In this document: one piece after another, positions 23,531 through 36,790 of the stretch
Numbering within the stretch: position 1 is the first letter of the stretch
Layout: each line of letters begins with the position of its first letter
Source: Caprella mutica
Lineage: Eukaryota; Arthropoda; Malacostraca; Amphipoda; Caprellidae
Reading direction: 5' to 3'
Length of the DNA: 64,000 nucleotides
NCBI GenBank assembly: GCA_947561585.1
Contig: CANNZV010001141.1
Location: 62,001-126,000 of the forward strand
Notes under the pieces: generated by a model
What the model was told of the DNA's origin: nothing
Database searches by the model: none
The model's input: the letters and a program-made list of their open reading frames with translations, nothing else
Program-made: the position numbers and the translations under genes

Positions 23531-25818
23531 GTTATAGTTTAAACTGAATATCCTTGATTGTTTGATACATACAAATTTTCTTAAACTAATTTCCTTTTGG
23601 AATGTATTGAATAATTATATTCATGAAAAGAAAAACATTAGTTTTGACATATAAAACAAACAAATTCAACAACATTTATATAAATAGCCTATTTACCCAG
23701 TTAAAATTCGGTGCAGTATAGCGGACGTTTTACTGTAGTTTACGGCAGTATCAGCATTTCTAAGCAGCGCTCAGCAGATAATCTCTGCTTTCTACAAATG
23801 TTTACCGCGACCTACGGAAGCCACGGAAGTATAAGGACGGGAAAATCTGCGGAGGTTTGATGCGTTATTATCTGCCGAAAACACTGGAGAACAGAGCATA
23901 GAAAATCTTCAGAGTTTATAGTCGATAATATAGGCGAAAATCTCCAGAGATTGAAGCACCATATTGCTCATGAATCATAATCCAACAAATTAATTTGAAC
24001 AAAAATTCAACTTATTTATCGATAGTTTAACTAATAATAATAATAGCTTTATTTAATTAATAGGTGGATAGCCTTAATATGAAATATACATTAATCACTA
24101 TTGTTCTTGGTCAGGTATTATTATATGGCATATATTACTCACTACTCAGCTATGGTTTGGCTCATTCAGTTTTATAAATAAATCTATTATTACCTAATAT
24201 ATTTATTTAACCACGGATGTCATTGAGTAATTTTTTTTATGCACTTTTTTATTTCTCATTTGTCAGAGTGAACCATTAAAATATTTTAAAGTAACACTTA
24301 TAGAAGATCAAAGCAATAGTGAAGGCTGACAATGTTGATATCGGGCTTTATCAGAATATCAGTATACAGTTTTTCTGTATCTTCCCACTGAATGAACTGA
24401 CACAGCTTTCATCAGACTCACACATCGATGATGTAGGTGCCAATAGTACTTCCATGCGTACATGTGAGTGAGAATCGTTGTTACAGGAGACATTCTTAAA
24501 TAATTACCATAAATATCAATGTGCTGATGCTTGATTATAGATAAAATGATTTATAAAGATAAATTATAAGCATACTAAATTAAACTACCATTGCATATCA
24601 TGTTTTCTATTTATAAGCTATTAGGTAATTATTTACCCTGATATAGGTTATTATTTGTTGAATTAAACTTTTGGCATGTGAGAATATATTAAATATATCA
24701 TATATGGAATATATAATGACATTCTTATAAACAAGCTGACATTGGCCTTAGTTTAATAAGTTTACTCCAATATGTATATTGTATATGGTGCATACTGCAT
24801 ATAGGTATATATAGTTAGTATAGAAAATTAATTTGGATCATCTAACAACGATTCACTATTATAAGGGAAATAATTGCAATAACTAACCAGTTAAAATTAT
24901 GTACTAATAATATTATAACATTAATCTTGTATTGTTCTTCATCCGCGCCATTCAAATAGGTACATATATTGGAATACAAGAATATCTAATATTACGAAAT
25001 CATTATTGAAAAAATCGGTCATTTTTTAAGATAAAATCATTTCCATGCAGAAATTATTAAAATAGGGTTGCAAAACGAAATATATATAACAATTTTGTAT
25101 AAAAAGCTATGCGTTCTAAAGAAAAATATCGGATTTTTTTTATTGACAACCATTGAACCTGCCGTTTTTTAAATAGTTTCTAGTTTAAAATAAGGTTCTG
25201 TGGTGATTTAATGTTTTAAGTTAATAATTTATTGGTGAAAGTGAAATTGTGTATCTATCACGTGTATAATATTTGAGAGTTCAGTGGTTAATGTATCCTA
25301 TTGAAAAAAAATTAGCTAGGTTATATATTATAGCCTAGCTAATTAGTACTTTTTTTTGGTTTATCGCTGGTTGAAATTCACTACCTACCTACCTAGGTAG
25401 GTGCCTACTCATGACAACAGTCATGAGTTAAAGCGTGGCAGGAAAGTCGCCAGTTTAGTGAGAAAATGGATCCAGGTCGCCACATTTGAGATAATTCAAA
25501 GGAGAAATTTTGTTTCCTAGTGAAGATTTTAAACTTAGAAACATCCTTATGTTTCATGCCTGATGCATGTGTATCGCTTTAGACTATTTTAGGAGTGATT
25601 TCACTGATTTACTTGTTATTTACAGGTTTTCCAACTTATTTAACCCCTCAAAACTTTGAAAGATGATTTATGATACCTATATGTAGTGAATTTGATATAT
25701 GTTGTTTCAAATTTATGACTGATGGTACTTGAATCTACAACCAGACTGTATTTGTTGTACAAAATTCCACTTAATTTTCCAAAAAGCTTTAAACAATTCA
25801 CCAACATACATACCTATG

Positions 25819-26897
25819 TGTGCTGGAAAGCAATTAACGTTGTTCATATTTCATATTTGAATATCTTCCATCCAAAACCATTGGCCCAGTTTTTAGCATT
25901 TATGTCTTTACAACTCTTGGTCTGGAGAACGGCAACATTGTTGTTGTTTGAACGCGAATACATAGTTCATTAGTTTGATGGAAACTAGTTGAGTAGGGCG
26001 CAGAGATTTCGATAGTGCAAAGATCGATTTTTAATATGTGTGCAATCCTTGCTTTGGCTTTGTGCTATATTTCGCTATGTGCTATCTTTGGCTATGTGCT
26101 ATCTTTGGCTATGTGCTATCTTTGGCTATGTGCTATCTTTGGCTATGTGCTATCTTTGGCTATGTGCTATCTTTGGCTATGTGCTATCTTTGGCTATGTG
26201 CTATCTTTGGCTATGTGCCACCTTTTGCTATGTGCTACCTTTTGCTATGTGCTACCTTTTGCTATGTGCTACCTTTTGCTATGTGCTACCTTTTTGCTAT
26301 GTGCTACCTTTTGTTATGTACTATCCCTTGTTATGTACTATCCCTTGTTATGTACTATCCCTTGTTATGTACTATCCCTTGTTATGTACTATCCCTTGTT
26401 ATGTACTATCCCTTGTTATGTACTATCACTTGTTATGTGCTATCCCTTGTTATGTGCTATCCCTTGTTATGTGCTATCCCTTATTATGTGCTATCCCTTA
26501 TTATGTACTATCACTTGTTATGTACTATCCCTTGTTATGTACTATCACTTGTTATGTGCTATCCCTTGTTATGTGCTATCCCTTGTTATGTGCTATCCCT
26601 TATGTACTATCCCTTGTTATAAATCTCCTTATATTCCAGAACTAAGATCAATTTACTACATAGTTTTATAATCAAACCATTGTACGTACCTTAAATCTGA
26701 TTCTATTCTATCTAGACTAAAGCCAAACCCACTGTAAGTCTAATGTTATATACGTCACTAGTTCTCGTTATATATGCATTTTATATTGTTCTATAAATTT
26801 TATTTCAATGATACAACTTCTCGTGTATCTTTCTACAGAATATAAAATTCACAAACCCAGTCTATCGACGCTGTGTTTAAACCCTAACGTACCAGGA
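25819..26897 (+). repeat. 5-prime LTR of the BEL element
   Basis: Begins TGTGCTGGAAAG and ends ACGTACCAGGA. The exact boundaries are ambiguous by one or two bases. It contains 17-bp tandem repeats at about 26070-26620 (types GCTATGTGCTATCTTTG and TTATGTACTATCCCTTG). These make all three frames look open but are not genes. Confidence 0.9.
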
Positions 26898-26939
26898 CAG
26901 TATTAGTGGTGGTTCTGTGTCGACCTGACGGACGGATTC

Positions 26940-27640
26940 TTGGTCCCGGTGCTCTGCTCACCACTGCTGTGCTCTGCTCACCACTGCTGTGCTTTGCTCA
27001 CCACTGCTGTGCTCTGCTCACCACTGCTGTGCTCTGCTCACCACTGCTGTGCTCTGCTCACCACTGCTCTGCTCTGCCCACCACTACTGGGCTCTGCCCA
27101 CCACTCCTGTGCTCTGCTCACCACTCCTGTGCTCTGCTCACCACTCCTGTGCTCTGCTCACCACTCCTGTGCTCTGCTCACCACTCCTGTGCTCTGCTCA
27201 CCACTGCTGTGCTCTGCTCACCACTGCTGTGCTCTGCTCACCACTGCTGTGCTCTGCCCACCACTACTGGGCTCTGCCCACCACTCCTGTGCTCTGCTCA
27301 CCACTCCTGTGCTCTGCTCACCACTCCTGTGCTCTGCTCACCACTCCTGTGCTCTGCTCACCACTCCTGTGCTCTGCTCACCACTCCTGTGCTCTGCTCA
27401 CCACTCCTGTGCTCTGCTCACCACTCCTGTGATCTGCTCACCACTCCTGTGCTCTGCTCACCACTCCTGTGATCTGCTCATCACTCCTGTGCTCTGCTCA
27501 CCACTCCTGTGATCTGCTCACCACTCCTGTGCTCTGCTCATCACTCCTGTGCTCTGCCCACCACTCCTGTGATCTGCTCACCACTCCTGTGCTCTGCTCA
27601 CCACTCCTGTGCTCTGCTCACCACTCCTGTGTTCTGCTCA
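26940..27640 (+). repeat. 20-bp tandem repeat in the BEL leader
   Basis: About 35 copies of CTCTGCTCACCACTCCTGTG with two main variants (CTGCTG and CTCCTG types). It sits between the 5-prime LTR and the gag start. All three frames are open as a by-product of the period. The primer-binding site should lie just before it, around 26898-26925, but I could not assign a tRNA. Confidence 0.9.
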
Positions 27641-28284
27641 TAATGGAAGAATTTTTGGCATAGGTTTCCTGTGCCTGAAGTGAGGGTCGTATTTCGTGCA
27701 CAACTCCCCACCCCCCCTTTCCATTTCCTGTTGGGTTAAATCACCAAAGCCCAAGATTGTAAGATGTTACAACACACTCCACCAACCAAAAGAAGACCGG
27801 TGACCCCTCTCAACGAACTAGAGGACAGGTATGATGGCGCCCTACATATCATGAGAGATATATTGGCACTCAACCCCAGCTTCATTGAAGATGCTGATAA
27901 ACTGAGAAGCCTGATTAGTCAAACAAAGGCGCAGTGGGGCCTTTATCATACAGCTGCAGCATTACTGACACAGAAATACAAGAGCATTGCTTCCTCAAGG
28001 GAGGCGCATGGAACGATGGAGGAGAAATTGGAGGTGTACTCAGACGTTAGAAGGTTCGTCGATCTGGCTAACTGTTCTCTTCGGGGGTTGCACGAGGAGG
28101 AAATTTCAAATATAGACTCTATCAGGGTGATTCCTGAAAGTACCCACACCATTACCTTTCCTTCAACAGCTCCAACTGAGATGTGCGAGTCCAGAGAAAT
28201 TCAAGTGAGACCCATAGAGAGATCTTCATGGGTGAATAATAGTTTGGAACAATTTTCTGCAATGAGCATTCGCGAGCTTCCTAA

Positions 28285-28740
28285 CAGCTTGAGCATCAGC
28301 GCTCCTCTCTCCACCGCGTCACCTCCTATGAGTATCAGTGCTCCTCTCTCCACCGCGTCACCTCCTATGAGTATCAGCGCTCCTCTCTCCACCGCGTCAC
28401 CTCCTATGAGTATCAGTGCTCCTCTCTCCACCGCTGCGCCTCCTATCAGTATGAGTATCAGTGTTCCTCTCTCCACCGCGTCACCTCCTATGAGTATCAG
28501 TGCTCCTCTCTCCACTTCTGTGCCTCCTATCAGTATGAGTATCAGTGCTCCTCTCTCCACCACTGTGCCTCCTTACAGCTTGAGTATCAGTGCTCCTCTC
28601 TCCACCACTGTGCCTCCTTACAGCTTGAGTAACAGTGATCTTCTCTCCACCGCTGCACCTCCTTACAGCTTGAGTAACAGTGATCTTCTCTCCACCGCTG
28701 CACCTCCTTACAACTTGAGTATCAGTACTCCTCTCTACAA
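28285..28740 (+). repeat. Gag repeat block 1
   Basis: Repeats of 39 to 48 bp encoding SISAPLSTASPPM and variants, about ten units. Pro/Ser/Thr-rich and probably unstructured. All units keep the gag frame. Confidence 0.85.
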
Positions 28741-28759
28741 CCCCGTGCCTTATAACAAC

Positions 28760-29470
28760 GCGAGTGGAAACGCTACCCTCTACAACCCCGTGCCTCCTCA
28801 CAACGTGAATGGCAATGTTCCCCTCTACAACCCTGTTCCTCCTCACAACGTGAGTGGTAATGTCCCCCTCTACAACCCTGTTCCTCCTCACAACGTGAGT
28901 GGTAATGTCCCCCTCTACAACCCTGTTCCTCCTCACAACGTGAGTGGTAATGTCCCCCTCTACAACCCTGTTCCTCCTCACAACGTGAGTGGTAATGTCC
29001 CCCTCTACAACCCTGTTCCTCCTCACAACGTGAGTGGTAATGTCCCCCTCTACAACTCTGTTCCTCCTCACAATGTGAGTGGTAATGTCCCCCTCTACAA
29101 CTCTGTTCCTCCTCACAACGTGAGTGGTAATGTCCCCCTCTACAACCCTGTGCCTCCTCACAACGTGAATGGTAATGTCCCCCTCTACAACCCTGTGCCT
29201 CCTCAAAACGTGAATGGTAATGTCCCCCTCTACAACCCTGTGCCTCCTCAAAACGTGAATGATAATGTCCCCCTCTACAACCCTGTGCCTCCTCACAACG
29301 TGAGTGGTAATGTCCCCCTCTACAACCCTGTGCCTCCTTACAACGTGAGTGGTAATGGTAATGTCCCCCTCTACAACCCTGTGCCACCTCACAACGTGAA
29401 TGGTAATGTCCCCCTCTACAACCCTGTGGCCCCCCTCAACGCGAGTGCTGGTAATGTACCTTTCTACAAT
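28760..29470 (+). repeat. Gag repeat block 2, 45-bp units
   Basis: About 15-16 units of 45 bp encoding NVSGNVPLYNPVPPH and close variants. One unit has a 6-bp insertion (GNGN) that keeps the frame. Minus-strand open frames over this block are shadows. Confidence 0.9.
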
Positions 29471-32400
29471 TCTGTGACCCCTCGCAGCCTGAGTGGTAAT
29501 GCTCCCTTCTATAACCCTGTGTCCTCTCACAACATGAGCAGTAGTGTTCCTCTCTCCACCTCCGTGCTGCCTCACGGTTTCAGTAATGGTATTCCTCTCG
29601 AATTTAGTGCACCTCCTCAAGATGGTTTGAGTGGCACTACGCAAGCCTTTGGCATGCCTCCTCCTGTTAGTGCTCCTTATAGCTTAGGTTATCCCAACGG
29701 ATCTCCTGTACACATGGATGGTGCAACAGCACATCTAATCAGACAAGAATTATTCAAGCCAAATATGAGCCCTTACGACGGCGACCCACGCAAGTTTCGA
29801 TCGTGGATTATGCTCCTCGAAAATCAAATGCGGAGTGTACCTTTAGCTGCCCTTGATGTTATTTCTATACTGCTTGCTAACACAACAGGAGAACCTAATA
29901 GAGTAATTCAAGATTACCTATCAGCTAGGGTCGCGTCACCCGATGCAACCCTTCAGAAAGTTTGGCATTACCTGCATAAAGAGTTTGGATCTCCAGTTAA
30001 AGTCTGTTATTCAATCCAGAAGAAATTATCGGATTCTCCAACAATTCGCCCTCCTCAAATTAACGATAAGTTGAAAGACTTGATACATTTGTGCCATTTG
30101 ATCGAAACGAATATGCCGTTTAACCAGGAGCTTCAAATCTTCCACATGAATGCTGGACAAAGGCAGGTGTGGACAAAACTCCCCGATTGGCTCCAGAGAA
30201 AATGGAGAGCGTATGGATGCAGGTATGGAACAGAGAACATGGGTACGCTTCCACCATTTAGACAACTGGTAGAATTCATGCAAACTAATCTGGATGAAAT
30301 GTTGAACCCGTACTTTGAAGTACAACAAGTCAATAGAGAAGTGAAAAGAACTCTATCAACTCATGTCACGATCAGTCCGAAGAAACGTGACACTAATAAT
30401 AATGACACTTCTATTAAATGTATCTTCCATAACCAGTTCGGTCACTCTCTACTCAACTGTAATTCATTTAAAAGACTGAATTACGACGAGAAACGAGGTT
30501 TCGCGTTTCAAAAGAGACTATGCTACAGGAGTCTCGGAAACCACTTGTCTAGCGATTGTGATAACAAGACTGTGTGTCCTAAGTGTAAGAGAAATCACGT
30601 CTTCTTGATGCACTTTGATCTACCCAATGACAATCGGCAGATTAATGATCAAAATCAATCTGATCCCAATTGTGAATTATCAAACAAGGCTTTGTGCAGC
30701 GTAGTTTGTGGCACTCCTCGTAGAGCATTCAGTTGCTCAAAGACTATTTTGTGTGAAGTCCATCACGAATCCCTTCCCAAGAAGAAGATGAGGCTTTATG
30801 CAGTAATAGACGACTGCTCTGACGCCTCTTACGTATCTGAGAGTGTAATCGAAAAGCTTCAGCTCTCGGGAGTGGAAACGAGTTACATTCTGAGTACTAT
30901 GGAATCCTTCAAGTCCGAACACAGAGCTCTCCTCATTGATGGTCTTTGGATACGCGGGATTAACAAAGATGAATATTTTTCTCTACCACAATTATACTCT
31001 AGCAAATTCATCCCCGGATCTATCTATGAAGTTGGTACTCCTGCCGTAATTAATTCAATTCCCCACCTATCTCACTTTGCCAGTAAATTTGTTGAACTTG
31101 ACCCAGATTGCGAACCATTATTGTTATTGGGAAGAGATTGTGGCAACCTCATTAGGAGTGTGTACATGGGTTCTCATTCTCCATTTGTATGCGAAACCCC
31201 TCTTGGCTATTCCCTTATTGGCTCTCCCTGCCCAGATGATAAAGCCAACAAGCATAAAGTTAAAACTACTTTGCGAACAATCCATGAACATTTCTGTGCA
31301 AAGCCTAGTTTTCCAAAGATCGACCTCTCCTTCAAAAAGATTTTTCATGAATCTGACGACGACGACTCACCTGGACTTTCACGTGATGATCAAAAATTTT
31401 TGGACATTGTGGACAACACGATTCATGTGAACGAAACGGGACACATTACGATTAGTCTTCCGTTCAAGAATGATAATGTCCACATGCCGAGCAACAAGAC
31501 CGCAGTATACTATCGTACAAAAAGCACCTTGTTCAAGATGTTGAAAGAACCGGATAAATTGAGACAGTGTATTGAAGCCATGGACAAGGACCTAGCTTCA
31601 GGTCATGTCGAGCCCGTACCTCAAGAAGAGTTGGTACAAAAAAAGCCTGGACGAACATGGTGGCTTCCCATTTTTGCAGTCACACACCTCAAGAAAAAGA
31701 AACACAGACTCGTGTTTGACAGCTCTGCCCAGTATCGCGGTGTTAGCCTGAATAAAGCTCTTCTTCAGGGACCAGATCACAACAACAGGTTGAGAGGAGT
31801 CTTGATGAGGTTCATAATTGGTACGATTGCATTCGGTGGGGATATTCAGTCCATGTTCTATAACTTCCATCTCCCCGAAGAAGACAAAGACTTCCTCAGA
31901 TTTTTCTGGTTCTCAGGAAACAATCCCGAAAACGAATTGATCCAGTACCGAGGTTGTGTCCACTTATTTGGAAATAGAGCAAGTCCTGCTATAGCTCACG
32001 CAGGTCTCCACTTTACTACTCTTCATCCACTGGCACAGCATTACCATGAGGCGGTTAAATACATCAAGGAAAACATCTATGTTGATGATTTATTGGCAGC
32101 TTGTAGTTCGGAGCAAGAAGCCATTGAGAACCTCGAAAATATTCGCGATATCTTCAATAGGTATCATATCAGATTCTGCAAAATTATTTCAAACAAGCCA
32201 GAAGTAATGGATCATTTCGATGAATCTGAGCGTGCTATCGTGGAGACTGCTGTCGATATCGGTGAACAAAGCCTTCATAGAGCGTTGGGCGTAGCCTGGA
32301 AGACTGACAAGGACTTATTGATCATGAAATCTGATCCATCGAAGAAACCTCTTACAAGAAGAGGAATGCTCTCCTTAACGAACAGCATTTATGACCCGCT

Positions 32401-34820
32401 GGGTATGGTGGGTCCTGTTGTCCTCAAAAGTAAAATAATTCAACGAGCAGCATTGCAGAAAGACAACCGTAAATCGGTGTATGACTGGGACGATACCCTG
32501 TCAGAATGCTTTGCTTCAGAGTGGCAGAACTGGATAAACTCTCTTACCGCTTTGAGGAACATTTCCCTTCCCCGTAGTTATGTACCAGAAGGATTCGGTC
32601 ACGTAATTAGTTACGAGCTTCACACTTTTGTAGATGCTTCGGAAGACGCCATTGGTGCCGTCGTTTATCTAAGGATCGTAAATGACAACAAAAGAATCCA
32701 CGTATCATATGTGATAAGTGCATCAAAACTTGTTCCAAAAGCTTGCACTTCTATGCCTAGGAGCGAGCTCTGCGCAGCCTTGCTGGGTTCCAAACTGTTC
32801 AGGGAAGTCAAAAGTGAATTGAAGGTACCATTTTCTGATTTTTTCATGTATAGCGACAGTAAAGTGGTGCTTTCTTATCTACTCAACTCAGAAAAAAGGT
32901 TCTCAAAATATGTTACACATAGGGTTACTTCTATTCTAAAACTAACTAGTGTATCACAATGGTCCTACATTAATACCATGTTAAACCCAGCAGATATCTC
33001 ATGCCGTCCCCACACACCTAATGAGTTGGCAAAATCCGTTTGGTTCTGTGGTCCAAGCTTCTTGTGGGAAACGAGAGACAATTGGAGGCACCCTAGTCTA
33101 GAAATCTGTGACGAGCTCCCGGAAGTCATGGTGGAGAAGACTACCATGATATCAGAACAGCGATGTTTATCCCCTCTTGCCGTGGTGTTCGATAACGTGG
33201 GCACGCTCACAAAAGATATCAGAGTCGTATTATCAGTCTTCCGCTTCTGTGGTTACGTTTCAAACAAAGCCGCGAAACCATCTACGCCTGACAGATTCAC
33301 TGCGACGAAAGAGGATGCAATGAAGCATCTTGTACGAGCTGCGCAGAGTACCTCTTATAGCAACCTTATTGATGCTCTTCTTTGCAAACCACAGTCGGAC
33401 AAGTTGTCAATCAGTAGACTCGCCTCACTCGATCCTTTTGTCGATGGTGAGGGACTGCTGCGGGTTGGAGGGAGGTTGAAGGACTCTTCCTTACCATTTG
33501 GTATGAAACATCCAATTCTACTTGATAAGGACCACCCTTTATCTTTGCTAGTCATCAAACACTATCATTCCTCTACGCGGCATCAAGGACGTCACCTGAC
33601 TCTAGGAGCCATCAGAACGGCCGGATTCTTTATAGAGAAGTGTTCAAAGATGATCAGAGGAATATTGGATAAGTGCGTATCGTGTAAAAAGCTTAGAGGT
33701 AGGGCTACTGAACAAATGATGGCTCCTTTACCCTTTGCCCGTATGGAAGAGATAGCTCCCTTCCATCATTCAGGATTGGACGTTTTCGGTCCATTCATCA
33801 TAACCGATGGAAGACCAACACGTACAACTAAAGGGTCAAAGAAAATATGGGGTTTAATCTTGACATGCATGGCGTCACGCGCTATACACATTGAACCCCT
33901 ACACGGCCTTGATACTCCCAGCTTGAGCAATGCCCTCAGAAGGTTCTTCGCCGTCAGAGGAACCTGCAGCCACATCTACTCTGATAGAGGTACTAACTTC
34001 GTTGGGCTTAACAACCAAAACTCAACCTCTTCCATCGATGACATAAAACAGTCGCTGGATATGTAGGAAATCACTTGGCACTTCAATCCTCCACACGCGA
34101 GCCACTTCGGGGGCTCTTGGGAGCGAAAAATAGGTGCTTTCAGAAGGGTGTTTGAGGGGAGCATGGCTCAACTAAGAGATAGGATCCTAAGCAGGGATGA
34201 GTTTTCAACTCTTCTCTCTGAAGCAATGGCTATCGTAAATGGTACTCCTATGTGGGAGGTATCTTCCGATCCCAATGATCCCATACCTATATCGCCAGCT
34301 ATGCTCCTCACACTAAAAAACGCACCACATCCTGCTCCTATTGAGACTTTCACGCCCGATGACCTCTCTTCGTATGGTGCCAAACGTTGGCGCAGGATTC
34401 AATTCATCGCAGATACCTTCTGGCTTAAATGGAGAACATTTTATTTATCAGATCTTCAAGAACGGTCTAAGTGGATTCGGAGAAGGCGTAACGTTCATGT
34501 GGGGGACGTAGCGTTGCTCTTTAACAAGAATGAGAAGAGGAGCTCATGGCCTCTAGCCATGGTGAAGGAAGTCAAAAAGAGCTCTGATGGGCTTGTAAGA
34601 TCTGTTACCCTGGAAACCACTCGCGACGGCACTCGCAAGAATTTTCAGCGCCCAATAACTGATCCTCATCCCTTCTGAAGAAAAGTGAACTACTCTGGAT
34701 TCACTTTGTTTATTTGTCTAATGTGTTTTTATTTTTTATTTTTTGCTAATTAGTTTATCTTTTATATAGACACTTTATATATGTACAATTATAACCTACT
34801 ATGTTTCGACTTCCGTCGCT

Positions 34821-34829
34821 GGGGGGGAG
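34821..34829 (+). other. Polypurine tract of the BEL element
   Basis: GGGGGGGAG lies directly before the TGTGCTGG start of the 3-prime LTR, the expected place for plus-strand priming. Confidence 0.7.
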
Positions 34830-35820
34830 TGTGCTGGAAAGCAATTAACGTTGTTCATATTTCATATTTGAATATCTTCCATCCAAAACCATTGGCCCAG
34901 TTTTTAGCATTTATGTCTTTACAACTCTTGGTCTGGAGAACGGCAACATTGTTGTTGTTTGAACGCGAATACATAGTTCATTAGTTTGATGGAAACTAGT
35001 TGAGTAGGGCGCAGAGATTTCGATAGTGCAAAGATCGATTTTTAATATGTGTGCAATCCTTGCTTTGGCTTTGTGCTATCTTTCGCTATGTGCTATCTTT
35101 GGCTATGTGCTATCTTTGGCTATGTGCTATCTTTGGCTATGTGCTATCTTTGGCTATGTGCTATCTTTGGCTATGTGCTATCTTTGGCTATGTGCTATCT
35201 TTGGCTATGTGCCACCTTTTGCTATGTGCTACCTTTTGCTATGTGCTACCTTTTGCTATGTGCTACCTTTTGCTATGTGCTACCTTTTTGCTATGTGCTA
35301 CCTTTTGTTATGTACTATCCCTTGTTATGTACTATCCCTTGTTATGTACTATCCCTTGTTATGTACTATCCCTTGTTATGTACTATCCCTTGTTATGTAC
35401 TATCACTTGTTATGTGCTATCACTTGTTATGTGCTATCACTTGTTATGTACCCCTTGTTATGTGCTATCCCTTGTTATGTGCTATCCCTTGTTATGTGCT
35501 ATCCCTTGTTATGTGCTATCCCTTATGTACTATCCCTTGTTATAAATCTTCTTATATTCCAGAACTAAGATCAATTTACTACATAGTTTTATAATCAAAC
35601 CATTGTACGTACCTTAAATCTGATTCTATTCTATCTAGACTAAAGCCAAACCCACTGTAAGTCTAATGTTATATACGTCACTAGTTCTCGTTATATATGC
35701 ATTTTATATTGTTCTATAAATTTTATTTCAATGTTACAACTTCTCGTGTATCTTTCTACAGAATATAAAATTCACGAACCCAGTCTATCGACGCTGTGTT
35801 TAAACCCTAACGTACCAGGA
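34830..35820 (+). repeat. 3-prime LTR of the BEL element
   Basis: Nearly identical to the 5-prime LTR outside the 17-bp array, which is about 88 bp shorter here. The array spans about 35081-35545. Confidence 0.9.
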
Positions 35821-35824
35821 CTAT

Positions 35825-36400
35825 TTCATGATATTTGAATGAGCCACCAACATTTATTTTATTTAGCCACCAAAAATGAAAAAAATATAGTAACATATGA
35901 ATAAATAGCTAAAATCCACAGACATTACTAAAATATTATTTTTGAATGGGAAAAGTTCCACTGACAAGTGCAATTTACCATGAAATACAGTCTGGCCATT
36001 AAGGGAGTCATGGAGATAGATATTTGCTCGAGTCTCTACTAGATATATTGAATTTTCTTAAATAGTTTTGAATTCTCTCCTACCTATACAAACTACCCTA
36101 TACCTATTTACCTTAATTATTTTACTTTGATCATAAAAAGAGATCTCTGTTTACAATTGTGCCAGTTTAAGTTATAGCCAATTAATTGACCCTCAGCCTT
36201 ACATTTGTAAAGGTCAAAACTCAGATATGTCTAATTGGCTTAACATTTTGATTTAATTCCTATGTTCCCATGTTAATTTGGCTTTAAATTTTAAGAAATG
36301 AGCTAAAATTGACCTGTCTCAGAATCTGAGTATTTAAATTTTGGCTCGAAATTGGCTTACAATCTGCCAGTCTCTTGAACATGGCATGACGATGATTATT
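35825..36400. other. Non-coding part of the inner CCCAG element
   Basis: Reverse-complement match to about 42900-44120 in the outer copy. Contains recurring words such as CAAAACTCAGATATGTCTAA (also at 37087 and, inverted, at 42205 and 43237). No open frame. Confidence 0.6.
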
Positions 36401-36402
36401 CA

Positions 36403-36790
36403 GACTTTCTTTGACGAAGGTCACTTTTCTTTGACGGAGGTCACATTTCTTTGACGGAGATCACTTTTCTTTGACGGAGGTCACTTTTCTTTGACGGAGG
36501 TCACTTTTCTTTGACGGAGGTCACTTTTCTTTGACGGAGGTCACTTTTCTTCGACGGAGGTCACTTTTCCTTGACGAGGTCACTTTTCCTTGACGGAGGT
36601 CACTTTTCCTTGACGGAGGTCACTTTTCCTTGACGGAGGTCACTTTTCCTTGACGGAGGTCACTTTTCCTTGACGGAGGTCACTTTTCCTTGACGGAGGT
36701 CACTTTTCCTTGACGGAGGTCACTTTTCCTTGACGGAGGTCACTTTTCCTTGACGGAGGTCACTTTTCTTTGATGGTGGTCACTTTTCTT
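36403..36790 (+). repeat. 20-bp minisatellite in the inner CCCAG copy
   Basis: About 19 copies of TGACGGAGGTCACTTTTCCT. The inverse array in the outer copy is at 42528-42760 with fewer and more varied units. Confidence 0.9.

Larger units (their letters stand above)
27764..34678 (+). pseudogene. BEL/Pao gag-pol polyprotein with one in-frame TAG
   Basis: The frame starts at ATG 27764 and is open for 2100 codons to a TAG at 34064-34066. It then continues in the same frame to TGA 34676-34678 (2304 codons in all). In order: gag with two blocks of repeats (about residues 175-325 and 333-569), zinc knuckles near 885-945 (one lacks a usual cysteine, CYRSLGNH), an aspartic protease site near 1012 (VIDDCSDAS), and reverse transcriptase with YVDDLLAAC near 1437. 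RNase H (VDASEDAIG) follows, then integrase with an HHCC zinc site (near 1932-1970), the first catalytic Asp near 2006 and the second near 2073. The third acidic residue lies in the WERKIGAF stretch after the TAG. The stop thus removes the last catalytic residue and the C-terminal domain. Apart from the TAG nothing looks broken, so it is a recently inactivated copy, or one that depends on readthrough. Confidence 0.9.
25819..35820 (+). mobile_element. BEL/Pao LTR retrotransposon, complete
   Basis: Two LTRs flank a repeat-rich leader, one gag-pol frame and a polypurine tract. CTAT stands before the left LTR (25814-25817) and after the right LTR (35821-35824). The matching empty site in the outer CCCAG copy (reverse complement of about 44120-44150) has the sequence once. 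The LTRs differ at only about four positions in roughly 530 bp of non-repetitive sequence, so the insertion is fairly young. The element would move by reverse transcription in a particle and integration. In its present form it is defective because of one TAG codon. Confidence 0.93.

Noticed and set aside
26015..26671. Overlapping open frames of 190-218 codons in all three plus frames
   Set aside because: They result from the 17-bp tandem array in the LTR. A period not divisible by three without stops opens all frames. The same occurs at 35026-35594.
26906..27663. Three long plus-strand frames in the BEL leader
   Set aside because: By-product of the 20-bp array; no start context, no motif.
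28773..29644. Minus-strand frames of 204 and 387 codons
   Set aside because: Shadows of the gag repeats on the other strand.
36403..36790. CRISPR-like regular repeats
   Set aside because: Units are directly adjacent with no spacers, in a eukaryotic transposon; it is a minisatellite. The same holds for the other arrays.
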